A DNA stretch of 64,000 nucleotides from Ceratothoa steindachneri (lineage: Eukaryota; Arthropoda; Malacostraca; Isopoda; Cymothoidae): contig OZ018328.1 of assembly GCA_963969495.1 (NCBI GenBank), positions 3,897,886-3,961,885 of the forward strand, in the 5' to 3' direction. The notes beneath the pieces are model-generated. The model was not told the DNA's origin. It was given only the letters and a program-made list of their open reading frames with translations, and searched no databases. The number at the start of each line of letters is the position of its first letter. The first letter of the stretch is position 1. The translations under genes and the position numbers were made by a program. This document shows positions 41,587-51,409 of this stretch, piece after piece.

Positions 41587-44490
41587 TTAGGAACCATCAC
41601 AACCTTCCCTTCCCATAAACTCATCCAACCTACTCTTAAATACATTTAGATTTGGACTACCTACTACCCTCTGCGGCAATTTGTTCCAGAAGTCTACCAC
41701 TCTATTGGTGAAAAAATATTTTCTTAAATCCAACCTACACCCTTGCTTTTTAATTTTCAAGTGGTGACCTCTAGTCCGATTTCCATCATCTAACTCAAAA
41801 AACTTGCTAACATCCAATTTATCTATCCCGGAAAAAATTTTAAACAGCTCAATCATATCCCCTCTCACACACCTCCTTTCGAACGAGAACATATTTAATA
41901 CCCTCAGTCTATCTTCATATTCAAGGTGCCTCAGGGAAGGAATAATCTTTGTTGCCCTCCGTTGCACTGACTCAAGAAGGTTAATGTCGTGTCTAAAATG
42001 TGGGGACCATGCCTGTATACAGTACTCTAGATGTGGCCTAACATAAGAGTTATAGAGTTTAAGAATAACCTCCTTACTTTTGTAACTGACATTTCTCTTA
42101 ATAAAACCCAGCACTCTATTTGCCCTATTTCTTGCTTCAATACACTGCTTAGAAAACCTTAATGACTTATCTATTACTACTCCTAGATCTTTCTCATCCT
42201 CTACTGAGCTCAGCCAATGCCCATCCATTTCATAGTTAAATTCTCTATTATCTTTTCCCATGTTAATAACTTTGCACTTATCAAGGTTGAAAGTCATTTG
42301 CCACTTATGTGCCCAGGATAACAATTTATTTAAGTCCCCCTGCACTTTAAAATTATCATCAATATCTTTAACTACAGCTGCTAATTTGGTATCATCCGCA
42401 AAAATTGACACTTTATTATTAACTGCCTCCCCAAGATCGTTTATATAGATGACAAATAATAATGGACCGAGAACTGATCCCTGAGGAACCCCACTGATAA
42501 CATCCCTCCACTCTGACTTTACACCATTTAGCACTACCCTTTGCTTCCTGTCTTTCAGCCACTCAGCTATCCAATTTGAAACACCCCCACATATCCCAAT
42601 CATTTTTAATTTATGAACTAGTCTCCTGTGTGGTACCTTATCAAATGCTTTACTAAAATCTAAGTAAATTATATCTACATTCTCTCCCTTATCTACTTGA
42701 TCTGTTACAAACTCCAGAAAGTCTAGTAAGTTAGTCAAACATGATCTACCTGATCTAAACCCATGCTGAGCATCGCTGATTAACCCCTCCCTCTCTAGAT
42801 GTTGGCAAATCCCTTTTTTAACTATTTTCTCAAGAATTTTACAGACTACAGGAGTTAGGCTAACCGGTCTAAAGTTATTTGGATCCTCTTTACTACCCTT
42901 CTTGAAAATGGGGACTACATTCGCTCTCTTCCAATCATCGGGTATTTCTCCATATTCCAATGACCTAGTATATAACTTGTCCAGAGCTATTGAGATACTT
43001 TCTACCCCTTCTTTAAGTATCTTAGAATGAATATTATCAGGGCCGGAGGCCTTGGTAGTATCTAAATCACCTATTAGTCCTTTTATCATCCTCCGATCCA
43101 CACAAATGTTAGTAAACACCTCTTTTCCTGACCTATGAGTACTATACATAGGACTATTTAGTTTCTCTTTTGTAAATACTGATGCAAAATGACCATTTAG
43201 TACCTCAACTATTTCCTCATCAGTTTCTCTCACAAACCCTTCATATTTGATAGGTCCTATTTTAACTCTGCCACACTTGTTATTAATTTTATAGTAACTA
43301 AAGAACTTTCTAGGATCTTTGTTGCTATCCTGAGCTAATTTAATTTCTGACACCCTTTTGTTCTTCTTTATAATCTTATTTAACTCATTCCTAGCCATTC
43401 TATAATCACTTAAATTTTGAATATTATTTTCTACCTGTAATTTTTTATATGCCCTTTTCTTCTCTGAAATTTTTCTAGCTATCTCCTGATTCCACCATAA
43501 TGGTTTCCTACTTTTGTTCCTAATGGCCTTCATTGGGATACATTGTTCTTGGACTACATTTATTATATGCTTGAAAGTATCCCACATCCCATAAGCATTT
43601 TTACCTCTGAATTCTATATCCCAGTCTACCAAATTTAGCAAGCTTCGAAGTTTTACATAATCTCCCTTATGAAAATTTGGAACTTTTTCAGCATTCTCAG
43701 TTATTTTACCCTTCTCAATTCCCAAGTTAAAACGAACTATCTGATGGTCACTATTTCCCAATGCTTCCCCAACAGTCAATTCTTGAACTAAATGATCACT
43801 GTTAGAAAGTACTAAATCTAATATATTGTCCCCCCTCGTTGAATCGTTAACAAATTGATTCAAAAAATTATCCTCAAAGCATTCTATGAACCTGCCACTT
43901 GTTCTATCCCTACCTATCATATTTTCCCAGTCCACAGAGTTTAAGTTGAAGTCCCCAATAATAACTGCATCTGTTTCACATCCCTTACTTATTTCCCTTA
44001 TCATTAGTTCATCTATATCATCAGTCTGCCCAGGTGGCCTGTAAAAAGCTCCCAAATGCACCATTCTATTTTTACTGAACCTAATATCTATCCAAAGTGA
44101 CTCAACTCCATCCTGCTTTATTGAAGTATTTAAACTTGAAACAATGTTGTTTTTTATATAGATAATTATTCCTCCACCAATCCTACCTGTCCTTTGACTA
44201 ATGTACATATTATAGCCCTGAAAATCAAATTCACTTATAGTGTCACTAAATTCTATTTCATTAACCCATGATTCAGTAACGCATAATATATCTATATCCT
44301 CATTGCTAATATAACTAAATAGCTCATCCTTCTTGTTTCTAAGACTACGAGCATTTGTATAGAAACAATTTAACCCCCCTATCCCTGAAGCACCTCTTGA
44401 AACTTGAATGACCTCACCTCTATCGCCTTGGAACCTATTTCTGTTATCTGCCAAGTCCATTCTACTTTCAGTACTATAATGTCCTCTCAT
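41587..44490 (-). CDS. CR1 ORF2: endonuclease and reverse transcriptase, intact
   Basis: 967 residues from an ATG. The APE-type endonuclease covers about 38-255: TNARSL (45-50), CVTESW (70-75, catalytic Glu), GRIGGGI, FYRPPG, GDFN (179-182) and NSDHQ (246-250). The RT spans about 500-790: RPVSLTP, YLDFSKAFDKVPH (609-621), GVPQGSVLGP (667-676) and FADDTKL (697-703, active-site Asp pair). The C-terminal region (QRRATKIIPSL, FERRCVRGDMIELFK) is typical of CR1. There is no RNase H, as usual for this clade. It nicks target DNA and primes reverse transcription there. All catalytic residues seen are present. Confidence 0.93.
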   Translation of the reverse strand: MRGHYSTESRMDLADNRNRFQGDRGEVIQVSRGASGIGGLNCFYTNARSLRNKKDELFSYISNEDIDILCVTESWVNEIEFSDTISEFDFQGYNMYISQRTGRIGGGIIIYIKNNIVSSLNTSIKQDGVESLWIDIRFSKNRMVHLGAFYRPPGQTDDIDELMIREISKGCETDAVIIGDFNLNSVDWENMIGRDRTSGRFIECFEDNFLNQFVNDSTRGDNILDLVLSNSDHLVQELTVGEALGNSDHQIVRFNLGIEKGKITENAEKVPNFHKGDYVKLRSLLNLVDWDIEFRGKNAYGMWDTFKHIINVVQEQCIPMKAIRNKSRKPLWWNQEIARKISEKKRAYKKLQVENNIQNLSDYRMARNELNKIIKKNKRVSEIKLAQDSNKDPRKFFSYYKINNKCGRVKIGPIKYEGFVRETDEEIVEVLNGHFASVFTKEKLNSPMYSTHRSGKEVFTNICVDRRMIKGLIGDLDTTKASGPDNIHSKILKEGVESISIALDKLYTRSLEYGEIPDDWKRANVVPIFKKGSKEDPNNFRPVSLTPVVCKILEKIVKKGICQHLEREGLISDAQHGFRSGRSCLTNLLDFLEFVTDQVDKGENVDIIYLDFSKAFDKVPHRRLVHKLKMIGICGGVSNWIAEWLKDRKQRVVLNGVKSEWRDVISGVPQGSVLGPLLFVIYINDLGEAVNNKVSIFADDTKLAAVVKDIDDNFKVQGDLNKLLSWAHKWQMTFNLDKCKVINMGKDNREFNYEMDGHWLSSVEDEKDLGVVIDKSLRFSKQCIEARNRANRVLGFIKRNVSYKSKEVILKLYNSYVRPHLEYCIQAWSPHFRHDINLLESVQRRATKIIPSLRHLEYEDRLRVLNMFSFERRCVRGDMIELFKIFSGIDKLDVSKFFELDDGNRTRGHHLKIKKQGCRLDLRKYFFTNRVVDFWNKLPQRVVGSPNLNVFKSRLDEFMGREGCDGS

Positions 44491-44513
44491 AATTCCCTGA
44501 CCACTATTAGTAT

Positions 44514-45671
44514 CTAGTTTCCCGCCCGCAAAGACCTAATAACACGATCATACTCCTCCCACAACACATCTACCCCCCTCCTACTCAAATGCAGTCCATC
44601 CATCGCATACATTTCTTTCATTCCAACAAACCTATCCCACACATCCACAAACATGACACCTTCCATCTCACACATCCTCCTCACATAATCATTCAGCCCA
44701 ATTGCACGAGACATCCATTCTACCCCAACATCCATTCTTGGAAGCACACCTGTCACAACACCTTTCATTCTACTTTCTTTCACCTTTTCAATCAACCTCT
44801 TGTACCTCTCACGTAACTCACATGCACCCACTTTCTTCACATCATTCACTCCTACATGTGTAATCACAACCGCATCCCTTGCACAGCCAGACACCAGTTC
44901 CTCATACCTATCAGACAGATCTCTCACTCCAGCACCCGGCAAACACACCCTCAAACCATTCAATCTACTTGCATTCAACTTCCTATCTAAATATCTAACT
45001 CGCGAATCACCCATCACAAGCACTTCAGTCAGACTCCTATTCCTAACCCCCACAGACCTAACTCCATCCCCACTCCTATTCTCATTCAAACTACCAGTCA
45101 CTCGAACTCCACCCCCACCCCCATCAGTCATATCACTTCCAGTTACTTCCTCTCTTAGGGCACTGAATCTATTAGTCAAGCTAATAGGATCTGTGTCCCT
45201 CTGACTCACACACCTATTCTCCCCCTGGCTAACCACCTCAACAGAGGCAACCCTATTCTCACAAAGAACAGGAGAAGCCTCCCTAGCTTCATGTTTCCTA
45301 ACCACTCTCCACTGTCCCCCATCCTCACTAGGCCTATTTCTAACTAATCTAAGGGGGCTAACTTCACTATCACTAGAACTATCACATCCTACCTCCTCCA
45401 CTGGCCCTCTACCTTCACCTGAAACATCTAACTGGCCTACCTCACCACCTAACCTATTCCCAGCTCTAGGCCTAACACTAAGTTCCCTCCTGAGCTCAGC
45501 AACTAACCCCTCCAGCCTACATATCCTGTCTAAATCCTGCCTTCTCATCCCCTCTAAATCTACAATGCATTCACGCAGCCCACATACAACACATGTATAC
45601 CCCTCACCTAATACACCACAACCAATGCATACATTCCGACACTCATGCTCACTTTCATCCCCAAACTCCAT
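44514..45671 (-). CDS. CR1 ORF1: zinc-binding and SGNH esterase protein, intact
   Basis: 385 residues from the ATG at 45671 (a GTG lies one codon earlier). The N-terminus has a Cys cluster (CRNVCIGCGV and CVVCGLREC, residues 11-35), then a short coiled coil (41-65) and a Ser-rich linker. Residues 215-375 form an SGNH hydrolase: VMGDSRVRYL with nucleophile Ser (block I), LPGAGV (block II Gly), HVGVND (block III) and DGLHLS with the Asp and His (block V). Esterase domains of this sort are known from CR1/L2 ORF1 proteins. The substrate is unresolved, with membrane or lipid contact suggested in the literature. The frame is unbroken. Confidence 0.88.
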   Translation of the reverse strand: MEFGDESEHECRNVCIGCGVLGEGYTCVVCGLRECIVDLEGMRRQDLDRICRLEGLVAELRRELSVRPRAGNRLGGEVGQLDVSGEGRGPVEEVGCDSSSDSEVSPLRLVRNRPSEDGGQWRVVRKHEAREASPVLCENRVASVEVVSQGENRCVSQRDTDPISLTNRFSALREEVTGSDMTDGGGGGVRVTGSLNENRSGDGVRSVGVRNRSLTEVLVMGDSRVRYLDRKLNASRLNGLRVCLPGAGVRDLSDRYEELVSGCARDAVVITHVGVNDVKKVGACELRERYKRLIEKVKESRMKGVVTGVLPRMDVGVEWMSRAIGLNDYVRRMCEMEGVMFVDVWDRFVGMKEMYAMDGLHLSRRGVDVLWEEYDRVIRSLRAGN

Positions 45672-45780
45672 CACTTATTCAAACAAAGAAAGAATTTAAG
45701 TAGCAATAAGAAATAAAAAAAGAAGAGCAACTTAGCTTTCGCTGATTGTGGTGAGAAAAAAAACAAAAAAAACTATAGAA

Positions 45781-46100
45781 AAATCTGAAAAATAGATCAA
45801 CAGACTGAGAGCTCTTATTAGAATAATTAAAAGTTATATGTAACAAGAGTATTTTAATGTTTTCTTAATACAGGAAAGTAGCAGGGTAAATTAAATTATT
45901 TAGTTACCCTATATTGACTATTTTCTTTATTTGCTTAGGAGCCCCTAGTGGCAGATTTTGTAACTATTCTGTTGTAAAACATTTCTTTCTTCTCAATACA
46001 GTATCCTAAACTGAAGACAGGTTTTACTTAGCCTTATTTTATCCTTGATTATTATGTGCATCCTTTGATACAGACCATATATTTACACTCCAACTTCACC
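45781..46100. other. Unassigned, perhaps LTR or leader of a Copia-type element
   Basis: AT-rich sequence directly upstream of the gag start. No LTR pair or primer binding site is convincing. Confidence 0.3.
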
Positions 46101-46645
46101 ATGAATACCTCAACAGGTTATGGGCCCAGAATAATCGTGAAATCATTCAATGGTGATGCTAATAATTATGATATATGGGAAGACTCCTTTATGGCCACAC
46201 TGTGATTTCTCAACTTGCATTTAGCCTTGGTCATGTATTCCAGTGAATGTCCTGATGACTTTAATTTGACAAAGGCTAAGCAAACAGTTTATGATTACTT
46301 AAATATTCTGAACCAAGTTTCACATGGTTTAATTAATTGTGAAGCCAGAGATGATAGAGTGGAAGCTGTAAAATTACTAAGACATTACCTTAGAGAAACA
46401 CAACATAGGACCTATGCTCTATGGAAGCAATCAACTCGAGAATGGAGGATCGTAATGCTCCATCGTATTTAGCATCCATAGACGAGGCTGTAGCTGCACT
46501 TAAGGAATCAGGTGAGACAATTAGTGATGGCCTTATGGTTGTGTGTACAATTGATGGACTTTCAAAGAACTATAAAAGTTTTGTAGATATTGCTAATCAA
46601 CACAACCCTTCTTATAAGTATGAAAATTTGAAAATGCTTTATTAA
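46101..46645 (+). pseudogene. Copia-type gag (UBN2-like) remnant
   Basis: It starts at an ATG: MNTSTGYGPRIIVKSFNGD, then NYDIWEDSFMATL followed by a TGA where a codon for Arg is expected. The frame continues with LNLHLALVM... and ...LRHYLRETQHRTYALW, shifts near 46418, and continues with SRMEDRNAPSYLAS, then ALKESGETISDGLMV and IDGLSKNYKSFVDIA. The order W-x-SFMATL, RTYALW, ISDGLMV fits the gag of Copia elements. One stop and one shift inactivate it. No pol follows. Confidence 0.7.
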
Positions 46646-47635
46646 GTCATGAAGAATGTTTTAACCCATTAGTCGCCCTAGGGCCTTTCAAGGTCGCTGC
46701 TTCAGTGCTATGTTGTTACTATCAGGGATGGGTAGGCGTAGTTCTTTAAGGGGGTATCAGATGGTACCTATATGAAAATATGACAGGTAGAATGAAACCA
46801 GCGTTACAATTTAAAATAATGACAAAGTTTTATTTTGGTAAATGCTTCACAACTTCACGCCTTTATGCATTCGTCTGTAAGGAGGGGTCCAGTGAAAGTT
46901 GAGATTCAAACCGGATTGGTTCAGGTTGCTACGCCGCCTCTATAGAGAGGGATCCAGCCTTGAAGATTAGCCCTAGCTTTATAAAGAGCATCAACTTTCA
47001 CTATGAAGGATTAATTTACAATCCAGTCAACTGCAATGGGTCCTCAATGTTGAACCTCTAAAATAATATATATTGTTACTATATTATATACATTGTTACT
47101 ACATTATATACATTGTTACTATATTAGCAAACATTAAATGATAATTCCAAAACAAAGCTTTAACTGATTAAATATTAGCTATCAAATGAAATCATCAAAC
47201 ATAAGAAACTGGTGAAAACAGAAGTCATCTTAACAAAAGAGGTATTAATAAAGATCTCAAGAGGACTCTAGTTCAGTTAAATAAATAAATTAGCTCTGTG
47301 AGATTTGTTGGTCTATATAAAAAAATCTTATCTTCTAAAAAAATAGAAAAAGAAAAGGAAAATGCAGAAACGAATTGGGATGGGCAAAAAAAAAAAAATT
47401 ATACACTAAAATCAATGGCTCCTATTTCACTCCTTTGCACCTGAGTTTTTCCCTGTGATGCAAAACTCTGATCGCCTGGATTCCTCCTTGTTATTTCGTA
47501 ACCTCCGTTTTATTTTACATCATTTACAAATCAATAGGCTTAACAGAATTCAAGATTCGTAATTTTCTTTAGACATTATTCTTTTAGTTACTATGAATTA
47601 CTTACATATACATATATTTACATAATCAATAAGTA
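46646..47635. other. Unassigned AT-rich sequence with a minisatellite
   Basis: No coding sequence recognised. A 20-bp tandem repeat lies at 47062-47127 and an A run near 47385. Confidence 0.4.
47062..47127. repeat. 20-bp tandem repeat, three units
   Basis: Unit TATATACATTGTTACTAYAT, three nearly identical copies. Confidence 0.75.
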
Positions 47636-49997
47636 CAGTGGAACCTCGGTTTTCGAATTTAATTAATTCCTGAAGGCCATTCGCGAACCCAAAAGTTCGA
47701 AAACTGAAATAATTGTCCCATAGAAATCAATGTAAAATGGATTAATCCGTTCCTGGACGCCAGATGATTGGTTATTCAAACTTTGACAACAGTATTTTGT
47801 GTACAAGTTCATACACAAAACCAATGAAAATCATTAGATCTAACAAAATAGATAAATGCAACCTAATAAAGCTATAAATAAGAAAGGCAATTTCATTCAT
47901 CCTTAGCTGTGCTGAAGAGTCTTGATGGCACAAGTGGAGGGTGTCCAAGAGTAGGTGGAAGGGAAGGGATATTATTGTTTGGAAGGGGAGTCTCCCTCTA
48001 TAAGAACTTCAGGAGATTTTTCCATCTCCTGCATTTTCTGTTTCTTGCTAGCAGATTCTGCCTGAGACTCACTAGGCCTCTTTTTCACTAAAAACCTTTC
48101 TATTGAAACTTGCTTTTACCTCTGTTTCATAATGTTACGGAAATAAGACATAGCATTGTCATTAAAAAGGTTACTGACATGGCTTGCTACTGCCTTATCA
48201 GGGTGATACATTAAACAAAATTTTTTACTTCACCCTATTTTGCACACATTTCTTTAATAAGAACACTAGGCACATCCTCCCTTCCCTCCTCTTCCTCTGA
48301 AGATATCTCATCAAGCACCTGCTTCTGATGCTCCTTCTGAAGGAGTTCGAGTTCGTCAGTAGACAACTCGGTGCTCTGTTCCTCAACCAGTTCATCAACA
48401 TCATCATTGTTGACTTCCAGGCCCATGCTTTTGCCCAGAGACACGATGTCATCGACAACTTCAGTAGGCTGTGTCTCAAATCCCTTGAAATCTCTCTCTG
48501 CAACACACTCAGGCCAGAGGTTCTTCCAGGCTGAGTTCAAGGTCCTGCGAGTCACTTTCTGCCAGGCATTGTCAATAAGATCTAAGCAATGCATGATATT
48601 GAAGTGGTTCTTCTAAAAGTCACAGAGAGTTAACTCTGTGTCAGAAGTAACCTCGAAGCACCTTTGAAAAAGTGCTTTGTTGTACAAGCTCTTAAAGTTA
48701 AAAATGACCTTTTGGTCCATTGGCTGAATCAGTGGAGTCGTATTAGCAGGCAGAAACTTCACAGTGATGAAGTCAAACTCTTCCAGTAACTCAGCGGCCA
48801 TGTCTGGGGGGGTGGGTAGGAGCATTGTCCATCAACAGCAGGCACTTCACTGGCAAGTTATTTTTAGTAAGGTAATCCCTCACACTAGGAGCAAAAACTT
48901 CATGGATCCATTCCAGGAAAAACTGTCTGGTCACCTAGGCCTTACTTTAGCCCTCCACATGGCGTGCAACCTGCTTTTCATGACATTGTTTTTCTTAAAC
49001 ACACGTGGGTTCTCTGAATGATACACAAGCATTGGCTTCACCATAAAATCACCGCTAGCATTGCCACAAAGCAAAAGTTAGCCTTTCCTTCATAGGCTTG
49101 TGTCCAGGCAAAGACTTTTCCTCCTGGGTTATGAATGTTCTTTTAGGCATTTTCTTCCAAAACAGTCCAGTTTCATCACAATTAAACACTTGCTGGGGAA
49201 TAAAACCCTCAACACTCTCATATACACCAAACTCTTTCACAAACTCTTCTGCATCTTTTTTGTTAGCATTTGCAGCCTCTCCATGACAAACCACACTGTG
49301 TATGCCACTTCGCTTCTTAAATTTTTCAAACCAGCCTCGACTACCCTTAAACACATCAGTCTCAGAACTTGTACCTGGGGTTTTCTTGAGCAAATCCTGA
49401 TGCAAATGCTTTGCTTTCTCGCAAATTATTGTCTCCAAAATTCTGTCGCCCGCCAACTGCTTTTCATTGATCCAAATCAGTAGCAACTTTTCCACTTCTT
49501 CTAATGTCTGAGATCTTTGCTTGGTGATTACAGTAACTCCTTTGGCAACCTTAGCTTCTTTTATTGCTTCCTTATTCTTAAGGATGATACAAATCGACGA
49601 CTTTGCTAAGCCATACTGTAAAGCTAGATCTCATGCTTTTGTATAATCTCTTTCTTGACTTCTATTGTTGTTCTCACTATTTTTCTTTCCACTTTCACTA
49701 GCTTTCTTGAGTACCATGGTGGCTTATGGAATAAAAAGATAGAAAAAATAATGCACAGCACAAGAAATACCGGCAAACTCAGACAACAGTTCTTAGCGTG
49801 TATACTCCGAACGTGGGCTGAGGCAAGACTGATGCTACACGCTCAGTCACTCAGTGGTCATGTGCTGCCCATGTGGTATTGTTGGCTTGTTCGGTAACCG
49901 AGTTATGGTAGGACAACTGGGGAAATTTTTAGTTCAAAATTTTGTTCGACAATTGATTTGTTCGAAAGGGAGCCGTTTGACAACCGAGGTTCCACTG
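47636..49997 (-). mobile_element. Tigger/pogo-type DNA transposon, 2.36 kb, both ends present
   Basis: Left end CAGTGGAACCTCGGTTTTCG and right end ...CCGAGGTTCCACTG are inverted repeats, each flanked by TA. The transposase lies on the minus strand. Length, termini and TA target match the Tigger group of Tc1/mariner. Several lesions in the gene show it is not autonomous now. Confidence 0.92.
48235..49717 (-). pseudogene. Tigger transposase (CENP-B/jerky-like), several lesions
   Basis: It starts MVLKKASESGKKNSEN, with an N-terminal psq-type helix-turn-helix (LALQYGLAKSSICIILKNK) after a TGA at about 49632. A second CENP-B-type HTH follows (RGWFEKFKKRSGIHSV), then the DDE domain with VFNCDETGLFWKKMP (first Asp) and, in another frame, LLLMDNAPTHP (second Asp). 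The C-terminus is acidic. A frame break near 49055, a stop after RAKVRPR, a shift at a C8 run at about 48809-48816 and a TAG after LCDF interrupt it. It would cut and paste the element at TA sites. Confidence 0.85.
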
Positions 49998-50867
49998 TAT
50001 AAAAATATATACAAGACTTTTTTATTTCTTTTAACAATTGATCCAATATTTTTCATTCCTTGGCAATATTGATATCATTTTACGAAGTGTTATGCCGATT
50101 AATTTGGCTATCTCATTCAAGAGGGAAGTCTAATATATACGGCAAAGTCTGAGTGGCGCCTCAAGCACGTGTGAGGACGGTTGCCCATTGGGGTACAAAT
50201 ATGTATAGACGTAGCCCTCGTAAACTGGGGGCACTCTGGAGGCTCATAATTCCTACATACATCATTAGGAAGAGGAGTATCCGCAATTATATCGGACAAT
50301 TCCAGAGAATTGTTAGTGTTTCACAAAAGGTCCACTTTAAATGAGACTATGTGCCTGGGTGTGTTGTTAATGTCATACTTAGAACTTGATCAAAGATCAG
50401 ATAGACAGGATTGAAAGCCATAAAAAGAGGCACATTAATTACGATCAGGGTTAAAGGTTCTGGAAGAAGAAAAACGGTGATTGGGGAGTCCAACAGGGAA
50501 TCAGAGTCATCGGAATTCAGAAATTCTGCGAGGTTGGAGTTTTCAATTGAGGTGTTTACCAAAGACTGATGAGCCTCAGATTGATCGAATGGGCCAGAGT
50601 TACGTTCAAGATAGTTGGGAGGGGGAAAAGTTAGGAAAAGAATTTAGAGAAACGATAAAACTAGAGAATGAAGAACATGCGAACAACTCAGCAAATAAAT
50701 TTGGAGACGAGAATATAGAAAAAGGAGATGAACCAGATTTAATGACCAAATGCTTAGAATTGGTTTCTAATTTGAAAATTATTTGATTAATAACCATGTG
50801 TCTTTCAGGATCAAATCTTTAGAACTCTGTCTGGGTCGTCATCAGAGCCTGTTATTTCCTTAATTTC
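49998..50867 (-). mobile_element. 3' part of a minus-strand Ty3/gypsy element, left of the I-B insertion
   Basis: The pol frame interrupted by I-B ends shortly after the junction (stop near 50846 on the minus strand). Further left lie short minus-strand frames (50562-50347, and 50299-50117 containing NYEPPECPQF) of unknown nature. An LTR is probably included but I could not fix its ends. Confidence 0.45.
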
Positions 50868-50879
50868 TGGGTTAGTCCA
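50868..50879 (+). repeat. 5' target-site duplication of full-length I-B
   Basis: TGGGTTAGTCCA recurs exactly at 57714-57725 after the poly(A) tail. Confidence 0.95.
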
Positions 50880-50891
50880 CCCCGTAAGGGG
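50880..50891 (+). other. I-B 5'-terminal hairpin
   Basis: CCCC-GTAA-GGGG forms a 4-bp stem with a GNRA-type tetraloop at the very 5' end. Downstream, GGGGCGC and GCGCCCC (50933-50939) could also pair. Confidence 0.45.
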
Positions 50892-51262
50892 CGCGGCGAT
50901 TTGCCATCCTGGCCGCCGTGCTGACGGGATCCAGCGCCCCGTCCGGCCCCAGCTTAGCCTCTCTTCCTTCCTTCAGATAGCCTGTATTCCTATCCTACCT
51001 CGTCGCTTTTCATACAACCTCTCCCACAACTTTCTCTGGTCAGCCTCTAATTTCACAGGGTAGAAGCTGACCTTCTTCTCAGCCAATCGTCCCGGATCGG
51101 GGCTGAGGGGGGAGGGGACAATGTCCCCTAACCCCTGAGCTCCGGTCTGGGGTGGTTGGCTTTTAACAACCTGCTTCATCCCCACCCATACCTTCCTCAC
51201 ATCCCTTTTCCTCTCGTCTTCAAAATCTATCCGTTTTACGCCGTGTTCAAGGTGGAGCCGCC

Positions 51263-51376
51263 ATGCCGAAGGACTGCCAGGCCACCAGGCGGGAGGGGTG
51301 GTCCCAAATGGCGGTGCCTGGCTCTGCCGGGCCTGTAAGCACCTCTTGCAGTGCGGGCTACTGCAAGAGGTGGTGA
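51263..51376 (+). other. Conserved upstream ORF of I-B (37 codons)
   Basis: GCCGCCATG start, encoding MPKDCQATRREGWSQMAVPG and 17 more residues. It overlaps the 5'UTR hairpin and stops 33 nt before the likely ORF1 AUG. The composite copy keeps the frame. Confidence 0.5.
51340..51372 (+). other. 13-bp perfect stem-loop in the I-B 5'UTR
   Basis: CACCTCTTGCAGT and ACTGCAAGAGGTG pair fully around GCGGGCT. It lies between the uORF start and ORF1 and is conserved in the composite copy. Confidence 0.7.
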
Positions 51377-51409
51377 GCGATTGCGTCCCGTAAAACAAAG
51401 AGGGTCACC

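Larger units (their letters stand above)
41247..45780 (-). mobile_element. Full-length CR1-clade LINE with both ORFs open
   Basis: From right to left: a short 5'UTR (its exact 5' end is not visible), ORF1 (45671-44514), a 23-nt gap, ORF2 (44490-41587), and a 3'UTR of about 340 bp with two 40-nt inverted-repeat segments and a TTATG-repeat tail at about 41247-41269. Both frames are free of stops, and the 1.1-kb fragment is nearly identical, so the family was recently active. No clear target-site duplication was found. Confidence 0.9.

Noticed and set aside
44800..45204. 134-codon plus-strand frame over CR1 ORF1
   Set aside because: Shadow of the intact minus-strand ORF1 esterase frame.
47636..49997. 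Domesticated jerky/CENP-B host gene
   Set aside because: Intact Tigger termini with TA duplications and several stops mark it as a transposon copy.
50153..50172. TGGCGCC as a primer binding site
   Set aside because: Only the first seven bases fit and the orientation is opposite to the surrounding gypsy remnant.
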